In this document: piece by piece, positions 22,670 to 30,378 of the stretch
How positions within the stretch are numbered: the first letter of the stretch is position 1
Layout: each line of letters begins with the position of its first letter
Source of the DNA: Candidatus Hecatella orcuttiae
Lineage (GTDB): Archaea > Thermoproteota > Bathyarchaeia > Hecatellales > Hecatellaceae
DNA length: 64,000 nt
NCBI GenBank assembly: GCA_002011035.2
Contig: MTLY02000002.1
Location: 417,130 to 481,129 of the forward strand
Reading direction: 5' to 3'
Translations under genes and position numbers: made by a program
Notes under the pieces: generated by a model
Database searches by the model: none
Seen by the model: only the letters and a program-made list of their open reading frames with translations
What the model was told of the DNA's origin: nothing

Positions 22670-25600
22670 CTACATGAACTCCGTCAGCTCCAGGGTCTTT
22701 TTCCCCGCTTCACCTTCTCCCTCCGAGAAGACCGCTGCGATCTCCTCGGAAACCACTTCTATCCGCTGCCGGTAGTAGTCTTTGATCCCGTAGGTTTCAG
22801 CCAGCCACTCTGCTACTTTGAGGTATTTTTCCACGGAGCCCTTGTAGACGGTTAGGGATATTTCGCCTCCGCACTTGGAGCATCTACCCCTCAAAGGGAT
22901 GCGCCTGTGTTTTGCGTTGCATTTTTTACACCGGAAGGCTTGGGAGGCGAAGACCTTGAGGTTGCCGACGATGTCCCTCATGAAGTGAACGGCCAAAACT
23001 CTTTTGGCCACATCCTTCACGTCCACTCCCTCGATTTTCTCCATCAAGGCCATCTGCTGCCGTAGCTTCTCCTCCATGGTCCCCAGCTTCTTGTAGACGT
23101 TCTCCCCAACCCCCGAGTTGATGTCGGAGACCTCGTGGGAGAAGCCGTAGCCCTCATACTGGGCTGGGTTTCCCAGCCTGAACTGAACCATGTCTAGGAG
23201 GTTCATGACAAACCTGGGCGGCAGCTTCTCCCAGGTCCTCTGGAAGAATTCCAAGGGGTAAACATGGGAGAGGTCTAAGCTCCAAACCTGGTCGTCCACC
23301 TCCAAAGGGTTGACCAGAGGCGTCAGGAGGAGCGGCGCGTCCATGATGCCCCCTATCTGCGCGGGCAAGTAGTCTCGGGAAAAGTTGAGGAAGGCGTCCA
23401 ACGCCAGCATCACGCAGTCTTCGTCGCCGTCGCAGTCCCTCCGCTTGGCGGAAATCCAAAGGGGATGAGCGTAGCAAACGTTCAGCTTGGAGAAGCCGAC
23501 AATTCTGCCTAAGACCCCGGCTGAAGTGTGAGGTGAAAGCCCCACCACCAAGTGGCCTAGAAGGTCCCGTCTCTCTTGGGCGTTGTAAAACCTCGGAAGC
23601 CCGTAGAAGCGTTGGAGAAGCTCGTCCACAAACCCAGCTACCCGAACAAGGTAGTCGCCGCATTTCTCAGAGATTACAATGTCCTGAACCTTAAGCTCGC
23701 AAAGCTGGTCTGGGCCGGTGAGAGGGCGGCCTTCCCTGTCCACGGTGTAGCCCAGCCTCCGGAGGTCCTCCGCGGAAACCCCCACCTCCGAAGGGCGGAA
23801 GTGGGTGAGGGGAGCGTTGGTGAGATCATATCGGACGGTTCCATCCTTGAAGACGGTGAGGCCGTATTTCGCCCTCAGAAGCCCCTTCTCCAAGGGTTCA
23901 GGAATCCTAGTCTCGTTCATCAGCCCCTTAACTCCCTTCACCAGCTGGGGGAGAGACATCCCCAAGCGGGAGGACGCCTCCTTCAGCCAGCCCTCCAAGT
24001 CGATGTTCTGCCTCTCGTAGAAACGCCCCTCCACCCCGCAGGCTGCACACCTGTCGCCGGAGAGGGGCCTCCGGCATCGGGGGCAGAACCGGTGGAGGCT
24101 AGTCTTGGAGCCGCAGCTGGGGCAGAAGGGCAGGGGTGTGAGGCCGCCGCAGCCTCCGCATTTCCGCTTAACCAGCTCCACGTTCACCGCCTTCCCAGCT
24201 CCCTCCACGAGGTTCCGCTGAGCTCCCCCGCTGAGGCCTACGGGGAAGAGCACGTGCACAGGAGGCTTCATCTTTCTCTCCGCAGCCTTTTCAGGCCGCC
24301 CCATTCTGGCCCCTACGAAGCAGGAGTATTTGTCCCGAACCTCAAAACCCGCGGTGACGCTGACAGCTTGGAGAACCGTCAAGCCCTGTTCCAGCCGGGG
24401 GATTTCCCTGTTTAAGCCCAGGCACCAGGCTAGGGCGGCAGCGTCCCCGTCGGCCGCGATCAGCTTACCCTCCTCAACCCGGTGGGGTAGAAGCAGCCTC
24501 TCGAAGATCGTCTTAACCTGAGCGTCTAGGTCTAGGGTGATGGTCTCAGCCAGCTCTCCCCTCGTTTCGATTTCACCCTCAGCCAGGCGGCTTCTCAGCC
24601 GTAGGAACTCCTCCAAGCATATGTTCCGCCAGAAGTAGGTGTAGCGGGGGTGAAGGGGCACCCCCAGCTTGGAGGAAATTTTTATGGCCTCCGCCGCGCT
24701 GGGCTTGACAGCTAGGGGGCTGTCTGCTAAAGACTGGAGGCGGAGGTAGGGGATCCCTAGGTTTCCAGCGGTCTCCTCTCCCCTTTCTCCAAGGGCTTTT
24801 TTCAGCTCCCAAGCCCACCATTCCTCCACGAACCCTGAGGGTGCGAGAGGTTTTCCGTTCTCCAGAAACTCGGAAAAAGAAATAAGAAGGTCGCCTAGGA
24901 AGAGGATTTTGTCCACCTCCCCCTTCAAGGCTTGAGCCTTCTCCACGGTTTCCACCCTCACCACCGAGCCTGACTTCAGCCGGACCACAGGCGGCTCAAC
25001 GGTGTCCACAGCGCTTACAATCCCCCCTTTCTCAGGGAACTCCAAGCGCAGCTGGGTTCCCACAGCCATGAAGCCTCCCAGCACCGTCATAGTAGCCGGA
25101 TGCACCCCCACGCTGGTCAGGCCGGTGTTTCGGGCGCGGCCGTAGCGGAGCCTAAACCTGCTGCCGTACTTGGAGGTGGAGGGGAAGGAGAACACCGGCC
25201 GCCCGGCGATGATGTCGTGGAGGTAGGGGGACTCTGCTTCCTCCTCGCTTCGGCTGGCCGTGATCTTCCTCAGCCAGTCCCACCCTGTGAGGTTCAGCTC
25301 CCTGACCACCTTCCAAACCTTGGAAGCCCTGCCGACGATGCCGTCGTTGACCACCCGGAGGGCGCCTCCCCGCACCGCGTTGGTCTCTATCCCGGGGATG
25401 TTCCTGAAGTCCGCTACCTCCACCGGGTCTGTTCGGATGCCGGTGACCTCCACGGGAAGATGGTGGAGGACGTAGGTGAGGGTTTCGTCGTCCACGTGAA
25501 ACTGAAACCGGGAGACCTCCCGCTCGTAAAGCCGGAGCTCCTCGATGAACCGGGAGACCTCCTCGTCCCTAGCCCTGTAGGCTTCCAGCCCCAGCAGCCT

Positions 25601-26113
25601 CCGAACATAATCCCCCAGCACAGCCACCAGCCCCAGCTCCGTCCCCCCCGCCGACCTCATAGGGCCTGCGAAGTAGATGGCCAAATGCCTCAGCGCCCGG
25701 CCTGGGCCTCCGCTCCGCTGCTTCACGGCCACCCTGTCTATGCCTTGGATGGGCGCGGCGGTGACTCCCTCGGTGAGGATGGCGGTTCCCGTCTTAACCG
25801 CCTGCTCAGCCGCCTGCTCAGGGGGGAGGACGCCGAAGGCGCCGTAGACGATTTCCTCCGCGACCTTGAAGGCCATGGGCGCTCTGTCCAAGCGTCCCAG
25901 CTCCCTGATCTTCCTGCCAACCCCCGGGGGGCCTACCATGTATTCAACCCGGTCGGCTAGGTCTCGGGATACGCGGATTTCCTCCTCCACCGAGCCTTTA
26001 GGGTCGAAGCCCTTGGCCTTGGCGGCGTCGGCTGTTTCGAACAGGCCCTTGAGCTGAGCCTCCAGTCGGCTGAAGTACTCAGCGTAGGCTGGGCTTCGGT
26101 CTTGCGTGGGCAT
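22670..26113 (-). CDS. polC: DNA polymerase D large (catalytic) subunit DP2
   Basis: 1147 residues, the normal length, with no intein. The catalytic two-barrel region contains RDCDGDEDCVMLALDAFLNF (about residues 893-912) with the metal-binding Asp residues, and IMDAPLLLTPLVNP just after. Two zinc-binding regions are visible: CGGCGGLTPLPFCPSCGS and CPRCRRPLSGDRCAACG near 645-690, and CKKCNAKHRRIPLRGRCSKCGG near 1070. PolD is the replicative polymerase of most archaea outside Thermoproteota in the narrow sense. The small subunit DP1 is not in the window. It forms a leftward unit with Elf1 upstream (10-base gap) and the winged-helix gene downstream. Confidence 0.97.
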   Translation of the reverse strand: MPTQDRSPAYAEYFSRLEAQLKGLFETADAAKAKGFDPKGSVEEEIRVSRDLADRVEYMVGPPGVGRKIRELGRLDRAPMAFKVAEEIVYGAFGVLPPEQAAEQAVKTGTAILTEGVTAAPIQGIDRVAVKQRSGGPGRALRHLAIYFAGPMRSAGGTELGLVAVLGDYVRRLLGLEAYRARDEEVSRFIEELRLYEREVSRFQFHVDDETLTYVLHHLPVEVTGIRTDPVEVADFRNIPGIETNAVRGGALRVVNDGIVGRASKVWKVVRELNLTGWDWLRKITASRSEEEAESPYLHDIIAGRPVFSFPSTSKYGSRFRLRYGRARNTGLTSVGVHPATMTVLGGFMAVGTQLRLEFPEKGGIVSAVDTVEPPVVRLKSGSVVRVETVEKAQALKGEVDKILFLGDLLISFSEFLENGKPLAPSGFVEEWWAWELKKALGERGEETAGNLGIPYLRLQSLADSPLAVKPSAAEAIKISSKLGVPLHPRYTYFWRNICLEEFLRLRSRLAEGEIETRGELAETITLDLDAQVKTIFERLLLPHRVEEGKLIAADGDAAALAWCLGLNREIPRLEQGLTVLQAVSVTAGFEVRDKYSCFVGARMGRPEKAAERKMKPPVHVLFPVGLSGGAQRNLVEGAGKAVNVELVKRKCGGCGGLTPLPFCPSCGSKTSLHRFCPRCRRPLSGDRCAACGVEGRFYERQNIDLEGWLKEASSRLGMSLPQLVKGVKGLMNETRIPEPLEKGLLRAKYGLTVFKDGTVRYDLTNAPLTHFRPSEVGVSAEDLRRLGYTVDREGRPLTGPDQLCELKVQDIVISEKCGDYLVRVAGFVDELLQRFYGLPRFYNAQERRDLLGHLVVGLSPHTSAGVLGRIVGFSKLNVCYAHPLWISAKRRDCDGDEDCVMLALDAFLNFSRDYLPAQIGGIMDAPLLLTPLVNPLEVDDQVWSLDLSHVYPLEFFQRTWEKLPPRFVMNLLDMVQFRLGNPAQYEGYGFSHEVSDINSGVGENVYKKLGTMEEKLRQQMALMEKIEGVDVKDVAKRVLAVHFMRDIVGNLKVFASQAFRCKKCNAKHRRIPLRGRCSKCGGEISLTVYKGSVEKYLKVAEWLAETYGIKDYYRQRIEVVSEEIAAVFSEGEGEAGKKTLELTEFM

Positions 26114-26123
26114 GGAGGTCCCT

Positions 26124-26366
26124 TCAGGCGATTTTTCTCGCGTAGAACATGTCGCTGAACTTGCAGTAAACGTCCACAGGCTGGCTTCCGGGAGGCGCGG
26201 GGACTTCCCCCGTCAAACCGCAGAGGCTGCAGCGGACTGAGGCGTTTCCTTCCCCTGGGCTTATGGTTACGTGGATGGAGCGTCCTCCGCACCGGGGGCA
26301 GATGAAAAACTTGGGAAGGGTTCGCTTGATTATCTTTACTACTTTCTTCCTCCGCCTTCTACCCAA
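26124..26366 (-). CDS. Elf1-like transcription elongation factor
   Basis: From TTG 26366 the product is 80 residues: a basic N-terminus GRRRRKKVVKIIKRTLPKFF, then a zinc ribbon CPRCGGRSIHVTI ... CSLCGLTGEVPAP, and an acidic-aromatic end. This is the layout of Elf1, a small factor that binds RNA polymerase during elongation. A longer frame up to 26444 exists but its start lacks the typical basic beginning. It lies ten bases upstream of the DP2 gene in the same direction. Confidence 0.8.
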   Translation of the reverse strand: MGRRRRKKVVKIIKRTLPKFFICPRCGGRSIHVTISPGEGNASVRCSLCGLTGEVPAPPGSQPVDVYCKFSDMFYARKIA

Positions 26367-26532
26367 AACGATGCACCTAACCTTGCCATGTAGAATGTGG
26401 AGGTTATCTGAATTAAGCTTTAACCGGAGGCTTCCCCTGTTCACGGATCAGAACAGGCTGTTCTAAGGTGTAGGATTAAGGGCAAGCGGGCCGCTGTTAT
26501 TTTCCGTGAGAAAGGGAGAAGGAGGTGAAGTC

Positions 26533-27336
26533 TTGAGCCAGAAAACCAACCGGTTTACCCTCACCACCGTGGCGGTAGCAGCCCTCATTCTCTTGGCTGC
26601 CAACATATCCCTGATGATTCCCCTCTACGCTGAAAGAGCAGCAGCCCCCAAGGGGGAGTTCCCCGCAGCGCCTTGGCAGCCGACCCAACTGGCGGAGCAG
26701 CGGGAAAATATCATATCCCTAACAGGAACCGGAACCGTCAAGGCGGAGCCTGATTTGGCCGTGATCCAGCTGGGCGTCGAGACGCGGGCATCGTCGGCGG
26801 GGGAAGCCCAAAGGCTGAACGCAGAGCGGATGGCCGGGGTGATCGCCGCCCTCCAAGAGGTGGGAATAGGAGAGGAGGACATGTGGACTGCGGGTTTCAC
26901 CCTCACCCCTCTGACCAAGTATCCCGCGGGGGGAGGTGTTGCTGAAATCTTAGGCTACCTCTGTCGAAACAGTCTCACCGTCCAGTTAGACGACATGGAA
27001 GCTGTGGGGCGAATCCTCGACCTAGCCGTGGCCGCTGGAGCCAACCAGATCTCCTCGGTGTATTTCACCCTCTCCCAAGACCTGAGGAAAACACTCCAAG
27101 ACCAAGCGACCACCATGGCGGTAGAGGACGCGGAGGCTAAGGCGCAGCTCCTAGCCGAAGCCGCTGGAGTCCAGCTCATCAGCCCTACCAGTCTCTCCCT
27201 CAGCGTAGGCTACCAGCCTGAATACAGGGTTTTCATGGAAGCCGCGGTGCCGATGCCTACTCCGGCTCCCACGCCCATCCTGCCGGGGGAAGTGGAGGTT
27301 ACCGTAACCGTCTATGTGACCTACGCTTTCCAGTAG
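26533..27336 (+). CDS. SIMPL-domain (DUF541) protein, membrane-anchored
   Basis: 267 residues from TTG 26533 with a perfect GGAGGTGA upstream. The N-terminus has a signal anchor (LTTVAVAALILLAANISLMI), then the SIMPL domain: ISLTGTGTVKAEPDLAVIQL, an alternating helix/strand pattern and LTVQLDDMEAVGRILDLAV. It ends after a Pro/Ala-rich linker with VEVTVTVYVTYAF. SIMPL proteins are extracytoplasmic and their molecular role is poorly known. Followed in the same direction by a winged-helix membrane protein. Confidence 0.85.
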   Translation: MSQKTNRFTLTTVAVAALILLAANISLMIPLYAERAAAPKGEFPAAPWQPTQLAEQRENIISLTGTGTVKAEPDLAVIQLGVETRASSAGEAQRLNAERMAGVIAALQEVGIGEEDMWTAGFTLTPLTKYPAGGGVAEILGYLCRNSLTVQLDDMEAVGRILDLAVAAGANQISSVYFTLSQDLRKTLQDQATTMAVEDAEAKAQLLAEAAGVQLISPTSLSLSVGYQPEYRVFMEAAVPMPTPAPTPILPGEVEVTVTVYVTYAFQ

Positions 27337-27427
27337 CCGTTTAAGGCTTCGCGTGGGAAGCCTACCCCAAACTTTTTACATCCGCTCCGTCCAGAGTTAG
27401 GAAGAAGGCGGACTCAGAGGGTTTTTG

Positions 27428-27874
27428 ATGTCCAAAGACGAGGAGGCTTTCTTGGAGGCGGTGCTTCGCGGCAAAACCCTGCGGGTTTACTGGTATCTCC
27501 TCAAACGCGGCGGAGACCATCCCATCGGAGTTCGGGAAGTTCAGAGGGCCTTGGGCTTCAGCAGCCCCAGCGTGGCCTTACACCACCTGGAGAAGCTGAG
27601 GGACCTGAAGCTGTTGGACAAGACCGGAGGCGAATATCTTGTGGCCCGGGAGGTCAAAGTAGGCTTCCTCAGGCTTTTCCTCAAACTGGGCCGGCTGGTC
27701 TTACCCCGGTACCTGTTCTACGCCGTCTTCCTCACCACCATGCTAGCCGCCTACGTGGCCCTCTACCCTCAAAGCCTCTCCGCCCACAACCTCGTGGCTC
27801 TGATCTTCGGCGCCGCCGCCTCCCTCATTCTCTGGTATGAAACCTACCGCGTCTTGAAGGAGGCACCGTGGTGA
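27428..27874 (+). CDS. Winged-helix regulator fused to two membrane helices
   Basis: 148 residues from ATG 27428 (TTG 27425 is an alternative). The first 80 residues are a winged helix (LRVYWYLLKRGGDHPIGVRE, SSPSVALHHLEKLRDLKLL). Then two hydrophobic helices, YLFYAVFLTTMLAAYVAL and LVALIFGAAASLILWYETY. Membrane-bound winged-helix proteins may sense envelope state. It overlaps the next gene by seven bases, so the pair is an operon. Confidence 0.8.
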   Translation: MSKDEEAFLEAVLRGKTLRVYWYLLKRGGDHPIGVREVQRALGFSSPSVALHHLEKLRDLKLLDKTGGEYLVAREVKVGFLRLFLKLGRLVLPRYLFYAVFLTTMLAAYVALYPQSLSAHNLVALIFGAAASLILWYETYRVLKEAPW

Positions 27875-28191
27875 AGGAGGCTGCCGGTTTGAAGCTCAAC
27901 CTCAAGCTTTTATCCTCTGTTCTCCTAGCGGTAGCCCTAGGCTTTGGAGCCGTCGCAGTCCCCTGGGCGCTCCAACCCGGGGAAATAGTCTACAAAGAAC
28001 CCTTGAGGGAAGCCTTCGAAACCGTGCCCGAACCTGTGCCTGCCCCTCTCCCCGCCCCCGCAGCCCCAGCTCAGCCTCCTTCACCCACCCTGCCGCTTCC
28101 CACCGTCCTCCTCCTGCCGCTTCTAGGCTGCCTAACAGGCTTCGTCGCCGCGTTCGTGGCGAGGAAACGTCTGAAGCCTCACCCATCCTAG
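27868..28191 (+). CDS. Small membrane protein with Pro/Ala-rich loop
   Basis: 107 residues. An N-terminal hydrophobic segment LLSSVLLAVALGFGAVAVP and a C-terminal one VLLLPLLGCLTGFVAAFVA are joined by an extracytoplasmic loop rich in Pro and Ala (EPVPAPLPAPAAPAQPPSP). It overlaps the membrane winged-helix gene and may be its partner or sensor. No known family recognised. Confidence 0.7.
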   Translation: MVKEAAGLKLNLKLLSSVLLAVALGFGAVAVPWALQPGEIVYKEPLREAFETVPEPVPAPLPAPAAPAQPPSPTLPLPTVLLLPLLGCLTGFVAAFVARKRLKPHPS

Positions 28192-28213
28192 CCGGGAAAC
28201 ACCAGCCCCCGTC

Positions 28214-29020
28214 CTAGACCATGAGGATGGGAATGTGGCTTCTCTTATGCTCGCTGGAGGCTTTGAGGCTGCAGACCCTCAGGACGGTTTTGAGGGGAAG
28301 CCCAAGCCTGCGAGCCACCAGCCGGGGGGACAGGCCTCGCTCCAGCCCGTAGAGAACCAGGTCCAGCGTCTGGTAGCGGATTCCCAGCTCCCCTTCATCC
28401 GTCTGCCCGGGCCAAAGCCCGGGGCTGGGGGTTTTCCGAAGGATCTGCGGGGGAATATCCAAGTACGCGGCCAGCTGGTAGACTTGGGTCTTGTAGAGGC
28501 CTCCGAGGGGGAGGACGTCGGAGGCTCCGTCTCCGTGCTTGGTGAAGTAGCCGGTTAAGATTTCGCTCCGGTTCCCGGTGCCCAACACCACGCCCTGAAG
28601 CCTGTTGGCGAAATAGTAGAGAACCAGCATCCGCATCCTAGCCTTCAAGTTGCCCTTGGCCAAGAGGCTGGAGGGATTGAAAACCGGCACCGTCTCGGAA
28701 ACAGCCTTCAGAGGGTCGGAGATGTCCACGAGGAAGTATCTTATCCCCAGTCTGCCGGCGAAGCGCCCCGCATCCTCCACATCCCTCAGGTTGACGGTTT
28801 CCTTCTCCGGCATGGAGACCCCCACCACCCGGTCTTTTCCCAAGGCTTCCACAGCCAGCTTGGCCACCACCGACGAGTCGACTCCGCCGCTCAGCCCTAC
28901 GACGGCGCAGGAGGCTTGAGCCTGCTCCACGAAACGCTTGAGGAGGGCGGTTAGCCTTTCCGCCGCGGCTTCAGGGTTTATCCTCAGAAGCTTCTCCGAA
29001 AGCTCGAATCCGTGAGCCAA
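28214..29020 (-). CDS. nadE: NAD+ synthetase, ammonia-dependent type
   Basis: 268 residues, TTG start with GGAGGGATA upstream. The ATP-pyrophosphatase loop is GLSGGVDSSVVAKLAVEALG (about 43-62). Conserved blocks GTGNRSEILTGYFTKHGDG and DVLPLGGLYKTQVYQLA and TPSPGLWPGQTDEGELG all match NadE. It makes NAD from deamido-NAD, ATP and ammonia. There is no glutaminase domain, as in most archaea. It diverges from the thymidylate kinase gene. Confidence 0.95.
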   Translation of the reverse strand: MAHGFELSEKLLRINPEAAAERLTALLKRFVEQAQASCAVVGLSGGVDSSVVAKLAVEALGKDRVVGVSMPEKETVNLRDVEDAGRFAGRLGIRYFLVDISDPLKAVSETVPVFNPSSLLAKGNLKARMRMLVLYYFANRLQGVVLGTGNRSEILTGYFTKHGDGASDVLPLGGLYKTQVYQLAAYLDIPPQILRKTPSPGLWPGQTDEGELGIRYQTLDLVLYGLERGLSPRLVARRLGLPLKTVLRVCSLKASSEHKRSHIPILMV

Positions 29021-29157
29021 AAGTATCCCTCCGGCTGCGGTGTATTTTCAACCTCTCAGGTTTTCTCGAACAAGATATTTAACCTCCTCTCACCGTAAAG
29101 GTTTACTGACCGGCTCGAGGGTCGGTTCCCGTTTCTCGGAAAGCGGGAGGCAGCGCT

Positions 29158-29769
29158 GTGAAAAAGAAAGGCGTGTTCATCGCTGTGGAGGGCATAGACG
29201 GGGCGGGCAAGACCACCCAGGCCTGCATGTTGGTGAAAAAGCTGAGGCAGATGGGCTATGAGGCAGCGTACACCACCGAACCCACCTACGGGCGGGTAGG
29301 CGACCTGCTTAGGCTTCACGTTTCCAAGCAGAAACCCCGCGCTCCCCTCTACGAGGCTTTGCTCTTCGCCGCGGACAGGTTTGAGCATGTGAAAAGGGAA
29401 ATCCAGCCTAAACTCCGAAGGGGGCTGGTGGTGGTTTCCGACAGGTACCTCTACTCCAGCCTAGCCTACCAGGGAGCCGCGGGAGTCAGCCTCCCCTGGC
29501 TTCGGGAGGTTAACTTCTTCGCCCCCAAGCCGGACCTAACTTTTTACATCGACATATCCCCTGCCAAAAGTTTAAAGCGGAAGGCGGGGAAGGTGGGCGC
29601 CTACGAGAGCCTGAGCTACCAGAAGAAGGTTCGAAAAATCTACTTGGACATGGCTGAGGAAGAAGGCTTCACCGTCTTGGAGGGGGAAAAGGGGGCGGAG
29701 GAGCTTCACAGGGACATGCTTTCCAAGGTCTTGAAGCTTCTGCCCAAACCCAGGAAGGGCGGAGGCTAG
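29158..29769 (+). CDS. tmk: Thymidylate kinase
   Basis: 203 residues, GTG start with GGGAGG upstream. P-loop AVEGIDGAGKTTQACMLVKK (about residues 8-27), the Asp-Arg motif DRYLYSSLAYQGAAG (about 95-109) and the lid-like region follow the dTMP kinase family. It phosphorylates dTMP to dTDP. A TATA-like AAGATATTTAACC lies about 80 bases upstream. The stop overlaps the end of the convergent gene by four bases. Confidence 0.95.
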   Translation: MKKKGVFIAVEGIDGAGKTTQACMLVKKLRQMGYEAAYTTEPTYGRVGDLLRLHVSKQKPRAPLYEALLFAADRFEHVKREIQPKLRRGLVVVSDRYLYSSLAYQGAAGVSLPWLREVNFFAPKPDLTFYIDISPAKSLKRKAGKVGAYESLSYQKKVRKIYLDMAEEEGFTVLEGEKGAEELHRDMLSKVLKLLPKPRKGGG

Positions 29770-30290
29770 AGGCTCTTCAGTTCGATGAGCTTCAGGGGCT
29801 TCAGTCTCCTTTTTTCAGCCTCCTCGTTTATCTTGGCAACCAGCCGCTCTATCAGCTCGTCTAAGGGCAGCCTCCGGGTTCCCTTAAAATGGCTGACTTG
29901 GATTTCCAAGGAACCCCTCTCTTGGAAAAGGAAGCGGACGAAGTTGAAGTCTCCCCAGAGAGGCGCGCTCTTCCCCCCGCTTTTGTTATGCCGGTAGACG
30001 ATGTGGACGAAGAAATCCAAAACATCATTCTTTCCCTTACTGAGGTGGCGTTTGATCCTTTCAACTTCCTCCTCCCTGAGGAAGATGAAGCTGTTGCTCT
30101 CGGCAACTCCCACCTCGTAGGCGGTGGTCAAGCCTAGGGCGCTGCCCTCCGGGGGGAGGTTTTCCTTCTGGGAGTTAAGCCGCCCCATGGCTTCCACCAC
30201 CAAAACCTGAAGCTTCGCAGGGGAGAAGCCGTAGGAAAACTGGGCGTAGGCTTGGATCACGGAGGGAAAATTTTCAAAAACACCCAGCAT
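29766..30290 (-). CDS. Conserved-looking protein of unknown function
   Basis: 174 residues, soluble. Recognisable stretches: FENFPSVIQAYAQFSYGFSP, a central DVLDFFVHIVYRHNKSG and GDFNFVRFLFQERGSLEIQ, and a C-terminal basic helix KINEEAEKRRLKPLKLIEL. No cysteines, no membrane helix, no known domain seen. It is convergent with tmk (four-base overlap) and diverges from hef. Function unknown. Confidence 0.75.
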   Translation of the reverse strand: MLGVFENFPSVIQAYAQFSYGFSPAKLQVLVVEAMGRLNSQKENLPPEGSALGLTTAYEVGVAESNSFIFLREEEVERIKRHLSKGKNDVLDFFVHIVYRHNKSGGKSAPLWGDFNFVRFLFQERGSLEIQVSHFKGTRRLPLDELIERLVAKINEEAEKRRLKPLKLIELKSL

Positions 30291-30378
30291 GGCTTCTCCC
30301 GAAGGAGATTTCTCTGGGCTGAAGTATATAAGCGAATTTGCACCCTTCTTTCAAAATGGCGGAACCCTGCGGTAGAGC

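Noticed and set aside
22670..26113. Intein in the DNA polymerase D large subunit
   Set aside because: Length is normal (1147 residues) and the catalytic region is uninterrupted.
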